Assembly: GCA_966211965.1 (NCBI GenBank)
Contig: CBIHON010000041.1
Coordinates: 1 to 46,799, forward strand
Source of the DNA: CBIHON01 sp966211965
GTDB lineage: Bacteria > Pseudomonadota > Gammaproteobacteria > Burkholderiales > Burkholderiaceae_D
Direction of reading: 5' to 3'
DNA length: 46,799 bases
Shown in pieces: positions 16,744-25,571 of this stretch. The translations under genes were made by a program, and so were the position numbers. The notes below the pieces were generated by a model. The model saw only the letters and a program-made list of their open reading frames with translations. It was not told the DNA's origin and did not search any database. How positions within the stretch are numbered: position 1 is the first letter of the stretch; every line of letters begins with the position of its first letter.

Positions 16744-18216
16744 CTAAACCAGAAATCCAAGATCGGTTTGGCTACCGAAGTTCTTCAGGTTCGGAAACAC
16801 CGTATTCAAATCACCCGCACTCGCGCCCATCCATTTCGATAGCGTCGCACCATATTGATCGACCGAGATTGCCGGTATCAAGCGCCCCTGTCCCGCATCG
16901 GCGGGGTTCCCGCTGCCGATCTGCATATTGTGGAAATTACCGTAGATCCTGCCGCCCCGCACCGCCCCGCCCATTACGAGATGATGCCCACCCCAGCCGT
17001 GATCCGAACCCTTGCCGTTGGATGTCAGGGTGCGCCCGAAGTCCGATTCGGTAAAAGTGGTCACGCTCTCCTGCACGCCGAGTTCGACCGTGGCATCGTA
17101 AAAAGCCTTGAGGCCGGCATCGACTTGTCCCAACAAGTCTGCATGCTTTCCGAACAAGATAAGCGGGTCCCCTGCTCCGGGTTTCAATACGCTGCTGCCG
17201 GTATCGAATTGATCGCTATGGGTGTCGAAACTGCCGCCCACGGATACAAAGAAAATTTGCCGCTTGACGCCGAGCGCTTGCCGCGCAGCGATCATCATTG
17301 CCACCGAACGCAACTGACTGGCCAAAGGATTCCCCGCCGGGAAAACGGTGTTGATCGGATATTTTTGCGTGTAATTGCCGCTTGTATCGGGGCCGGAATA
17401 TAGCGTGTTCAGGATCAGGTTATTGAGTTCCACCGAGCGCGTCGCAACATCGCCGAACTGGTCTTCCAAAGCATTGGTCCGCGCCATTGTAATCGCGTTT
17501 TCATAGATTGCCTGCGGGTTCGCTCCGTTCGTATCCCAATCGCGCCAAGCGCGGATACGCTGAACGATAGTGGTCTTGGGATTGGCCTGATAAGTGCCGA
17601 CCTGATGGGCGACCGCGGTGCCTCCTTTCAGGAATACGCTCGAACTGGCGGTGGAAATCGACACCGACAATTGGCCGGTATTAGCCGATTGAATCAGGTT
17701 GGCCAGGCGCCCGCCCCATCCATCGGTCACCGGCGCTTGCGGATACGAGGTATGCCAATGGTCCTGCATGTCCGAGTGAGAAAACAACTGCGGCGGCAAT
17801 TGAATCTTGTTTTGATAATCGGCCTTGGTGGTCGGGCGCAGCAATACGCCCACGTTCGACACCACGGCCAATTTTCCGCTGCTGAACAAGCCTGCGGTCT
17901 GCGTCATGCGGGGATGCAGACCGAAAGCGCCTTGCACCGGATCGTTGATCGCATTGGCTTGCAGACTGGCCAGCGGAATCGCGAGCGGCCCGCGATTGGC
18001 GGCATAGCTGGTATAGCGCCCATCCAGCGGCACGATCATATTGTGCGCATCGTTACCCCCGAACAAAAAGACGCAGACCAGCGCACGATAGTCATTAAAC
18101 GGCCCGGCCCCATACGCCAGTTCGCTGATCGCGCTCATCAGGGGCACGGCGGTGATACTGCTCAAGAGCTTCAGAAAATCGCGGCGCTGCATTTTTTTGA
18201 TGTCGAAATGTCGCAT
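16744..18216 (-). CDS. DUF1501 protein, Tat-exported (first pair)
   Basis: A 490-residue protein with the Tat-like signal QRRDFLKLLSSITAVPLMSA near residue 10. After cleavage it has the DUF1501 block DYRALVCVFLFGGNDAHNMI (about 42-61), followed by IVPLDG, QLFSHSDMQDHWHTS, FVSVGGSFDTHSDQF, TESDFGRTLTSNGKGSDHGW and GGHHLVMGGAVRGGRIYG. The histidine- and aspartate-rich loops look like a metal-bound active site, fitting the proposed kinship with alkaline-phosphatase-like enzymes. AAGGA precedes the ATG at 18216. It lies 10 bases after the DUF1800 gene, in the common DUF1800-DUF1501 order. Function unknown. Confidence 0.92.
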   Translation of the reverse strand: MRHFDIKKMQRRDFLKLLSSITAVPLMSAISELAYGAGPFNDYRALVCVFLFGGNDAHNMIVPLDGRYTSYAANRGPLAIPLASLQANAINDPVQGAFGLHPRMTQTAGLFSSGKLAVVSNVGVLLRPTTKADYQNKIQLPPQLFSHSDMQDHWHTSYPQAPVTDGWGGRLANLIQSANTGQLSVSISTASSSVFLKGGTAVAHQVGTYQANPKTTIVQRIRAWRDWDTNGANPQAIYENAITMARTNALEDQFGDVATRSVELNNLILNTLYSGPDTSGNYTQKYPINTVFPAGNPLASQLRSVAMMIAARQALGVKRQIFFVSVGGSFDTHSDQFDTGSSVLKPGAGDPLILFGKHADLLGQVDAGLKAFYDATVELGVQESVTTFTESDFGRTLTSNGKGSDHGWGGHHLVMGGAVRGGRIYGNFHNMQIGSGNPADAGQGRLIPAISVDQYGATLSKWMGASAGDLNTVFPNLKNFGSQTDLGFLV

Positions 18217-18226
18217 GCTGCCGTCC

Positions 18227-21200
18227 TTATTTCTGAACCGAATAATCGGGTGAATTGATGATCAGCCAGAGTGCCATGTTCAGGCGCTCCAGGCTCTTGG
18301 CAGCCGCATCGCTGGAATTGACTTTGCCTACGGCCTGCACGATCTGCGCCTTGAAGACCGGATTCATGCTGCCGGACGTAAGCACCAGATCCAACTCATC
18401 CAACAGCGCCGCAGGCGTGTTGGTCAATCCCAGGTAATAGCTGTAATCAGGAAGCATTCGGCTTCCCAAATCGCTGCTTCCATGGTCGAAGCCGCCGATG
18501 ATGCCCCATTTGCTGAAATCGGCAAAGCCGGCGACCGACGAGGCATTGGTGATTTCGAATTCCGGCCCGACCAATTTCGCTTGAGTCAGCGGCCCAGCCG
18601 GCGCGAAGTCCGGATGATAAAAGTTGAAAACCGAAGGCGCGCGTAATGGATTCTGGTTGAGAGCGGTCGGCGCACTGAGATCCCACAGATCGTAGTAGCC
18701 GTCCGCCCGCCGCGCATTGAAGGCGCGATGCATCTGTACAAAACGGATCACCGGCTCGGTCAGTTTTCCATAAGTCGGTTGCCCGGCCAGATACAGACTC
18801 CGTGCCTCCACGTCCAGCAGGATCGCGCGTACCACCGCTTTCATGTCGCCGCGCACACCGTTGCCGTTATTGTTGAAAACCTGGGCGACACGATCGATGT
18901 AGAGCGGACTAGGATTGGACGTCACCAAGCGCTGTATCAACTGCTTGGACAGGAAGGGACCGACATTCGGATGATAGAACAGGTTGTCGATCACGTTGTC
19001 CAGGTCGGTCTGTGCAGACTGATTGGCTGGCAGCGTACTGTAACGCGCCCCAGGATAAACCAGCAATTGCTTGCTGCCGGTATCGTGCGCCGGGCCGGCG
19101 AGATCACGCGTGTCGTCGGACGAACGATATTTTGCTGTCCACGGCTGCATCGGGCTGGTCCAGGCTGCGCAAGCCTTCTGAGTACGCAACGTCACATCGC
19201 TGTCCCAGATATCCGGATACAGCCAACGCCAACTCTTGGTCTGGTCCTGGCCGGCAAAGGTCCAGCCGGACAATGCTTTGGAAAATCCCTTGACGGTGTC
19301 TTCGTTATACGTCGGAATTGGCAAGCCGGAGGCGTCGAGTTTTACCGATCCGTCGTTGTTCAACATGACCGTGCCGATCGAAAAAAGCTGCATCACTTCG
19401 CGCGCGTAATTCTCGTCCGGTTGCGTCTGCAACACCGGATCGGCCTTGGCACTTTCCTTCATGCTCAAATACTCACCCATGATCGGATTGAGCGTGATGT
19501 CTCTTAACAAATCGCGTGCATTGCCGAAAGCGTGAAGGTTCAGAATATCCAGGTAATGGGCCGGACCGCAGGCCGCATCCTGCACGGTATTGTTGGCAAG
19601 CGAGACCACAAAAATTTGAGACAGTGCATAACCGACGCGCTGGCGCAACTGATCGTCCCCTTCAAAATATTGCTTCCAGATCGAAGGCATGGTGACCGCC
19701 CATGGATTTTCGGGCAGCGCAGGGTCTGCTTTTACCGTGTCCAGATGCAAAACCTGCGGCTTGGCGAATTGCTGATCGAGCCACGCCGCGTATCCCTGAG
19801 CAACGAGGCTGTCAATGGCATCGCGGCTGGCGCCGAAAGTGGCTTGGCGTAAAAAGCGCGCGGCATCCTTGCGCACGTTGCTCAGCGTGCCGGTGGATTC
19901 GCGCACCGTGATCGCCACCGGATTTGAACTGATAACCGCGCCGAGACTGTCGGTGGCTTTGGCGCTAACCGTGTAGCTCCCGGCCGCGATACCGGTCCAG
20001 TCATAACGGTAAGGCGCATTGTTCGTACCGGCAAGCAGAACGGCACCGTTATAGAAGTCGATCCTTGCAACGCCTTCATCCGTCTCGTTCACGCTCGCGC
20101 TCAGAGTGATCATGGCGGGCGCCGATGTTGTGCTGGGCGTTGCGCCAAGCGTGACGATCATCACGGTCTTGTTGTAGCTGACGATCTCGAAGCTTGGCAG
20201 ATTGACCTTGAACTCAATGTGATACTTGGCGGTACCGGCGGCAGGGGTATAGCCGATCGCCGCCTCCAATTGCGCGGAGGTGAAGGTGCGCATCTGCTGT
20301 GCCGCCAATGCGCCCAGCATGGCGTTGGCATTGCCGACGATAGCCCCTGCCTCGTTATATGCGGTAGCCGTGATGCTGCCCGCCTGGTCGTTCAAATTGA
20401 TCAGACGCAGCACGCTGGTCTTGCTGGTACTGGTCGAAGCATTGACGAACAGCGCCTGGCGGGTCGAGGAATTTGCCGTGCCGGGGACACGGTCATCAAT
20501 CTGCTCCTGTGCCAAAACGAGATTGCCGCTGGCGATATCCTTGACGAAGTTGATGACTTCAAAGCTTGGCAGCGTAGCGCGCAACACAATGCGGTATTTG
20601 GCGTTGCCTGACGACGGCACATAACCGATTGCCGCTTCCAATTGCGCCGAAGTAAAGCTGAGCATCTGCTGGGCGGCAATCGCACCCAGTGCGGCATTGG
20701 CGTTGCCCACAATAGCCCCGGCTTCGTCATAGGCCGTGGCTGTGAGCGTTCCGGCCTGATCGTTGAGATTGATGACGCGCAGCACGCTGGTCTTTTTGAC
20801 GCCGGTCGAGGCGTTCACATACAGTGCGTTGCGGGTCGACGTGGAAGCAGAGCCCACGGCGCGCGTATCGGTCTGCGCCTGGCCCAGCGTCAAGTTGCCG
20901 CTCGCATTGTCCTTGATGAAATTGATCAGCTCAAAACCAGGCAATGTGGCGCTGAAGACGATCCGATATTTGGCGGTTGTGGCGGAAGGAGTGTAACCAA
21001 GCGCGCTTTCCAATTGCGCCGAGGTGAAGGTGCGCATCTGCTGCGCGGCAAGTGTGCCCAAGGCGGCATTCGGCGTGCCGATGACACTGCCCGCTTCATT
21101 GTAAGCGGTGGCGCTCAATGTTCCGCCTTGGCTGTTGAGATTGATCACACGGATCACGCTAGTCTTGTTCAGGCTGCTCGATGGATTGACGAACAGCGCG

Positions 21201-21679
21201 TGACGGATTGAGGAAGTTCCGGTGCCGGCAATGCGCTCACCGGTTTGCGCTTGCCCCGAAGTCAGATTGCCGGTCGCATTATCTTTGATGAAATTAAGCA
21301 ATTCAAAACTGGCCAGGTTGCTGCTGAACATGATGCGATACTTGGCAGTGCCAATCGATGGCTGATAGCCAAGGGCGCTTTCCAGTTGTGCCGAGGTAAA
21401 GGTGCGCATCTGCTGCGCGGCAAGCGTACCCAAGGTGGCGTTCGGCGTGCCGACGATTGCGCCAGTTTCGTCGTAGGCCGTGGCAGTAACGGAGCCGTTT
21501 AGATCGGACACATTGACCAGCCGGATGATGCTGGTCTTATTGGGGCTGGTGGAAGCGTTAACGAATAAGGCATGACGGACCGAGCCATCGGCCAATGCGG
21601 CGTTTGCACAGCACGCATACATCACAAAAAAGAGAACCCAGGTCTTTAAAACCTGGGATATGGAGAGAGAATTTCTCAT
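18227..21679 (-). CDS. DUF1800 protein with four tandem N-terminal modules (first pair)
   Basis: Exported protein of about 1150 residues. After a Sec signal (LFFVMYACCANAALA), four tandem ~122-residue modules follow, each with the pattern R-x-A-L-F-V-N, K-T-S-x-x-R, A-A-Q-Q-M-x-x-F-T-S-A-Q-L-E and K-Y-x-I. Then comes an Ig-like domain (SASVNETDEGVARIDFYNGA) and the DUF1800 domain (RFLRQATFGASRDAIDSLVA onward, with HPNVGPFLSKQLIQRLV and APSVFNFYHPDF). AAGGA lies 7 bases before the ATG at 21679, which I prefer to 21706. It is about 450 residues longer than the DUF1800 protein at 44211. The modules may display or bind at the cell surface; that is inference. Confidence 0.9.
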   Translation of the reverse strand: MRNSLSISQVLKTWVLFFVMYACCANAALADGSVRHALFVNASTSPNKTSIIRLVNVSDLNGSVTATAYDETGAIVGTPNATLGTLAAQQMRTFTSAQLESALGYQPSIGTAKYRIMFSSNLASFELLNFIKDNATGNLTSGQAQTGERIAGTGTSSIRHALFVNPSSSLNKTSVIRVINLNSQGGTLSATAYNEAGSVIGTPNAALGTLAAQQMRTFTSAQLESALGYTPSATTAKYRIVFSATLPGFELINFIKDNASGNLTLGQAQTDTRAVGSASTSTRNALYVNASTGVKKTSVLRVINLNDQAGTLTATAYDEAGAIVGNANAALGAIAAQQMLSFTSAQLEAAIGYVPSSGNAKYRIVLRATLPSFEVINFVKDIASGNLVLAQEQIDDRVPGTANSSTRQALFVNASTSTSKTSVLRLINLNDQAGSITATAYNEAGAIVGNANAMLGALAAQQMRTFTSAQLEAAIGYTPAAGTAKYHIEFKVNLPSFEIVSYNKTVMIVTLGATPSTTSAPAMITLSASVNETDEGVARIDFYNGAVLLAGTNNAPYRYDWTGIAAGSYTVSAKATDSLGAVISSNPVAITVRESTGTLSNVRKDAARFLRQATFGASRDAIDSLVAQGYAAWLDQQFAKPQVLHLDTVKADPALPENPWAVTMPSIWKQYFEGDDQLRQRVGYALSQIFVVSLANNTVQDAACGPAHYLDILNLHAFGNARDLLRDITLNPIMGEYLSMKESAKADPVLQTQPDENYAREVMQLFSIGTVMLNNDGSVKLDASGLPIPTYNEDTVKGFSKALSGWTFAGQDQTKSWRWLYPDIWDSDVTLRTQKACAAWTSPMQPWTAKYRSSDDTRDLAGPAHDTGSKQLLVYPGARYSTLPANQSAQTDLDNVIDNLFYHPNVGPFLSKQLIQRLVTSNPSPLYIDRVAQVFNNNGNGVRGDMKAVVRAILLDVEARSLYLAGQPTYGKLTEPVIRFVQMHRAFNARRADGYYDLWDLSAPTALNQNPLRAPSVFNFYHPDFAPAGPLTQAKLVGPEFEITNASSVAGFADFSKWGIIGGFDHGSSDLGSRMLPDYSYYLGLTNTPAALLDELDLVLTSGSMNPVFKAQIVQAVGKVNSSDAAAKSLERLNMALWLIINSPDYSVQK
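20150..21583 (-). repeat. Four tandem ~366-base repeats within the DUF1800 gene
   Basis: Each unit encodes about 122 residues. Units are recognisable at DNA level by the recurring stretch encoding AAQQMRTFTSAQLE. Units 1 and 2 (end nearest the gene start) resemble each other most, as do 3 and 4, which suggests two rounds of duplication. Copy number could vary by recombination. Confidence 0.85.
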
Positions 21680-22092
21680 CCCGGAATCCTTACAACGCTC
21701 CAACATAACCCCCTGTCATGTCACGCGACTCTTTCCGTCCCCGGGCTGCAAGGGCGCAACGATTTTTCCGGTGCAGTTTCCGTCTCCCTCATCTTGTTTT
21801 AAGGGCAATCCGATGGGTTGGGACGGCATCTACGGTGCGTGATGCAGCACAGCAACCACCCCCGCGGCCGGTCGCGTAAGTGTACAGTAGCTCAGCAGTT
21901 AAACTGTAACAGTTGGTAAGTGCCGACGATGCGATGCGCCGTCGAGTCGAAATGCGCGTTCAATCGGAGAGGCGCCCGGACGCCGATTGAACCCAAGCCC
22001 CGTTCGATCACCCGTATGCAATTGTCTATCGTGATTAGCTTGCGGATGGGCCTGCGCGCCTTCAGGAGTGCGCCCATACAGACACATGGCAA
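21680..22092. other. Intergenic stretch without a convincing gene
   Basis: Lies between the DUF1800 start and the cspA-type terminator. It holds the palindrome AACTGTAACAGTT (21902-21914) and a small hairpin TCAATCGG/CCGATTGA (21960-21990). The DUF1800 promoter should lie in the first ~200 bases, but no clear -10/-35 pair stands out. Short open frames here show no family features. Confidence 0.5.
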
Positions 22093-22122
22093 AAAAAATC
22101 CCCGGCATGCCGGGGATTTTTT
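22093..22122 (-). terminator. Rho-independent terminator of the cold-shock gene
   Basis: A perfect 30-base palindrome: AATCCCCGGCATGCCGGGGATT flanked by runs of A and T, so it can work on both strands. It begins 18 bases past the cold-shock stop codon. Confidence 0.92.
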
Positions 22123-22139
22123 ACATCGCGCGATTCAGC

Positions 22140-22343
22140 TTAGATGCTCTGAATGTTCGAAGCTTGCTTGCCTTTTGGGCCAGCGGTAACTTCGAAAGAA
22201 ACGCGTTGGTTCTCTTGCAGAGACTTGAAGCCGCTCGATTGAATTGCCGAGAAGTGTGCGAACAGATCTTCGCCGCCTTCGTCAGGCGTAATAAAACCAA
22301 AACCCTTCGAATCATTGAACCATTTTACGGTACCAGTTGCCAT
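22140..22343 (-). CDS. Cold-shock protein (CspA family)
   Basis: A 67-residue single cold-shock domain, an RNA chaperone that melts mRNA structure. The RNA-binding motifs KGFGFI (RNP1) and DLFAHF (RNP2) are intact, and the start MATGTVKWFNDSKGFGFITP and end GPKGKQASNI are standard. A consensus -10 (TATAAT) lies about 115 bases upstream, giving a long leader as in cold-induced csp genes, and a strong terminator follows. Whether this copy is cold-induced or constitutive cannot be read from the sequence. Confidence 0.96.
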   Translation of the reverse strand: MATGTVKWFNDSKGFGFITPDEGGEDLFAHFSAIQSSGFKSLQENQRVSFEVTAGPKGKQASNIQSI

Positions 22344-22486
22344 TACAATTTCCTATTTCAGTTAAGGTGGGCATATGCCCGAAAAGATCGTTTCAACCAA
22401 GTAAGGAATGACAGACTGATACTGCACCACTACTAGCTCGAATCTCAACGACCCCGCATTATACCGGATAAACCGATAAAGTTAAA
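22344..22486 (-). promoter_or_regulatory. Cold-shock gene promoter and long leader
   Basis: Read leftward: a TTTAAC hexamer (22481-22486), 17 bases, then a perfect TATAAT (22458-22463). The start of transcription should be near 22450, leaving a leader of about 107 bases. The leader includes the palindrome GGGCATATGCCC (22369-22380) about 25 bases before the ATG and an AGGAAA ribosome site. Such leaders commonly act as thermosensors in csp genes. Confidence 0.65.
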
Positions 22487-22707
22487 ACCACGTCAAGCCT
22501 TGCCATCGCTGTTGGAACCTGTTCAGGGTCCCGCCAAACGGGTATCAATCGCATGATGAACGGTGCGCAGGAACCGGAGTGTACACGGGCACATGAGGAT
22601 TTCGAACACCGTCCAGCCCCTGATTACTGCCGCTTAGCGCCCCCCGCTGAACAAGTTCTGAGGGCGCAAGGTTTGCTGCCTGATTCATCGGGGCACCTGC
22701 ACCAGGC

Positions 22708-25482
22708 TCACAAAATACAGCTGTAGGTATTGCGGCCTGCCGACTTGGCTGCATACAAAGCTTCATCGGCTCTACGCAACAACGCTTCGGCATCGGTCTC
22801 GCCTTCGCGCAATACAGTGATGCCGATGCTCGTGCTCACTTGGCGCACGCTATCCTGTACCTGAATACCCTGCTCCATCGCTCGAATAATTTTTCCCGCA
22901 ACTGCGGCTGCATCGCCCGGCATATCATGCCCCTCAAGGATGATGACGAATTCGTCGCCCGCCAGGCGCGCTACCATGTCACCCTGTTCCACGCTGCAGG
23001 TTAAGCGCCGCGAGAATTCGCGCAGCACTTCATCTCCCGCCTGATGGCCTAGCGTATCGTTGATTGCCTTGAAGTGATCGATGTCCAGGTACATGAGCGC
23101 CAGGCGTTTACCGTCGCACCGGTCGCGCGCAACGCTCGCATTTAGCTGCTCATCAAAATGCATGCGATTGGCGAGCTGTGTGAGCGCATCCATTCTCGCT
23201 AGCGACCGGAGATGGCTTTCAATCTGTTTCAGGCTGGTGATATTCAGCAGCATCACGTAGAACCCGGCCACCGTTCCATCTGCCGCCAGATCCGGGATGT
23301 AATCGACGCGCCAGTGAGACGCATCAGGCTCTGTGCCGCTGCGCTCGTAAGTCACTCGCTCGCCTGCCAGCACGGTCGCGATCTTGTCCGCGACGTCTTC
23401 ATACACCTCGTCGCCGATGATCTCGCGCACTTTCGAACCAATCAAAGGTTTACGCCCCTGATTCAGCAAATTCTCGTAATGGCTGTTGCAGAAACGGTAG
23501 CGCTCGTCACGGTCGACGTAGGCGATCAAGATCGGCAGGTTGTTGGTAATGGTACGCAGGCGTTGTTCGCTCTCGAGCAAGGCTTGTTCCGAGTGATGAC
23601 GCTCGGTGTGGTCTTCCACGATCCCGAGCATGTATTCGGGTCGGCCGTCGTCGCCGAATAGCGGGACCGAGGTGGAACTATGGATACGCAACGCGCCATC
23701 GGGCCGGCGGTAGGGATAATCCTTGACGACGATGACCTTTTTTTCGGCCAGCATCTGCTGGTCCAGCCGATCGACAATTTCCACCATTTTGGCTGGGAAA
23801 ATCTCACGATTGGTCTTGCCGATCACCTTGTGCGCCGGCAGACCGCTGATTTCTTCGGCCGCCTTGTTCCAAACAACCATCTGGCCGCAATTTTCCGGAC
23901 GCAAGCTCTTCACGAAAATCAATGCCGGCAATTGGTCAATCAGCGACTGTAGAAAGGCACGGCTGTTACGCAACTCGAATTCGCTGCGCTTACGCTGCGT
24001 GATGTCGCGCATGGTGATCGCCACACCGTCGGCCAGCGGCACCACCTGAGTGTGCAGCCATTCCGCGTGGATCTGTGGCGCCTCGATTGCGAATTCCTCC
24101 TGCAGGGCTGCACCGCTTTCGATTACCCGCGCATATTTTTCCAAACGCCCTTCGGCACAAAAGGCGGGAACCACGGAGCCAAGCCGCTTACCCTGCACTT
24201 CCCGCCGCGTCATGTCGAGCATGCGTTCCGTATTCGGGTTGATATAGTCGAAACGAAAATCGACGATCCGCCCCTCTTCATCGCGTTCCGCACGCAAGGT
24301 GAAAAAAGCATCCAGGCTGCTTTCGGCGGCTGCACACAATTGCGCCTCGACCGACTGGGCCCGGGCCTCTGCGAACAAGCGTTCGCGAACGAGGCGGTCA
24401 AAGGCTTGCGCCAAGTCGCCAATTTCATCCCTGGCATAGTGCATGCCGAATATCGCCCTGGACGGATCTTCGCCGATCGCCTGAATCCAGTCGCGCAATT
24501 GCTGTATCGGAAAAATTTGGCGGCGAGTGATCCACCAGGCCAACGGTCCGACAAAAATCGCCAGCAGGAATGCCGCCAGGATGGCCTGATCCTCCACCTC
24601 GACAATGGGACCGAATACTTCTTCTTCCGGATACACTGCAGCAAGTATCCAGTTGGCCGATTTGAGCCGCTTAAAGGAAAGCAAGCCGGCCTCGCCCATA
24701 CTGTTACGCCCCTCGGCCGTGCCTTCAAATCCGGCAAACGCGCGCTCCAACGCCGGATTATTGCGCTCCACCGCCGCCGCGTTTTGCAGAATATGCGATT
24801 TATTCGGATGCGTGACGATCGTGCCGTCGCCGGTCACAACATAGAAATATCCGCTCCGACCAATTTTCAATTGCGCCAATTGCCCAAGAAAATTGTCGCG
24901 TTCCAGATCGACCACTCCGGCCAGGATCAGCGCGGCTTGGCCATCCTCATCGAACACCGGTACGGTCAGTGTGACCACCGATCTTTGCGTGCGCAGGTTG
25001 CGTTGCGGGGCCGAGATCACGCCCTTGCGCCGCAGCAGCGTGTCCTTGATGTAATTCCGGTGTGCCGGATCGATGCTGCCGCTCAGCGCGGGCTCATTCA
25101 GGTTCGCCAATTGCCTCCCCTGAACGTCGAATATCAGGAAATTCTCGAATAAGGATTTCAGGCTTGCATTCTGGTCCAGGTAAAGCTGCAGCGATACCGG
25201 ATCATTGAGGGATTTTTTGGGGACATTGATGGCTAGGGCCTGCAGACTCGCCTGCCGGGCATAAAATTTCTGGTCGATTTCGTCGGCAGCACGCGTGAGC
25301 AAGGTGAATTGCTGTTCGCTGATTACCGCTTTCATGCCACGCTTCACCAAAAACAGCGCGGCTGAAGTAACCAAGACCGTCGTCACAAGAACGAACGCAA
25401 CCACTGCAATCGCAATGCGCGTCTTCAGGCTCAAGCTGATCCGGGGGGAAAGCCTGGACGTGCTGCTAACGTGGGAATTCAA
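22708..25482 (-). CDS. Membrane diguanylate cyclase: Cache, three PAS, GGDEF
   Basis: A 924-residue inner-membrane signalling protein. Order: membrane segment (about 23-47), periplasmic double-Cache sensor (about 50-295), second membrane segment (about 303-320), a HAMP-like linker, three PAS domains (about 385-500, 510-630, 635-755) and a C-terminal GGDEF domain. The active-site loop is ARLAGDEFVIIL; AGDEF is a variant found in active cyclases. The inhibitory RxxD motif five residues upstream is absent (the stretch reads EQGD), so product inhibition through the I-site is not expected. It makes c-di-GMP in response to an unknown periplasmic ligand. The next gene, 89 bases upstream on the same strand, is a second cyclase. 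Confidence 0.93.
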   Translation of the reverse strand: MNSHVSSTSRLSPRISLSLKTRIAIAVVAFVLVTTVLVTSAALFLVKRGMKAVISEQQFTLLTRAADEIDQKFYARQASLQALAINVPKKSLNDPVSLQLYLDQNASLKSLFENFLIFDVQGRQLANLNEPALSGSIDPAHRNYIKDTLLRRKGVISAPQRNLRTQRSVVTLTVPVFDEDGQAALILAGVVDLERDNFLGQLAQLKIGRSGYFYVVTGDGTIVTHPNKSHILQNAAAVERNNPALERAFAGFEGTAEGRNSMGEAGLLSFKRLKSANWILAAVYPEEEVFGPIVEVEDQAILAAFLLAIFVGPLAWWITRRQIFPIQQLRDWIQAIGEDPSRAIFGMHYARDEIGDLAQAFDRLVRERLFAEARAQSVEAQLCAAAESSLDAFFTLRAERDEEGRIVDFRFDYINPNTERMLDMTRREVQGKRLGSVVPAFCAEGRLEKYARVIESGAALQEEFAIEAPQIHAEWLHTQVVPLADGVAITMRDITQRKRSEFELRNSRAFLQSLIDQLPALIFVKSLRPENCGQMVVWNKAAEEISGLPAHKVIGKTNREIFPAKMVEIVDRLDQQMLAEKKVIVVKDYPYRRPDGALRIHSSTSVPLFGDDGRPEYMLGIVEDHTERHHSEQALLESEQRLRTITNNLPILIAYVDRDERYRFCNSHYENLLNQGRKPLIGSKVREIIGDEVYEDVADKIATVLAGERVTYERSGTEPDASHWRVDYIPDLAADGTVAGFYVMLLNITSLKQIESHLRSLARMDALTQLANRMHFDEQLNASVARDRCDGKRLALMYLDIDHFKAINDTLGHQAGDEVLREFSRRLTCSVEQGDMVARLAGDEFVIILEGHDMPGDAAAVAGKIIRAMEQGIQVQDSVRQVSTSIGITVLREGETDAEALLRRADEALYAAKSAGRNTYSCIL

Positions 25483-25571
25483 TGTGACAAGCCTCGAGTT
25501 TTATTGTTTTTTGGCAATTTTACTCGATTTACCTATTGATCCGCATCCCATGTTTATGGGATATTTTCCCG

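Noticed and set aside
21680..21890. A c-di-GMP riboswitch upstream of the first DUF1800 gene.
   Set aside because: The leader sequence has G-rich segments but lacks the conserved core and paired helices of known classes.
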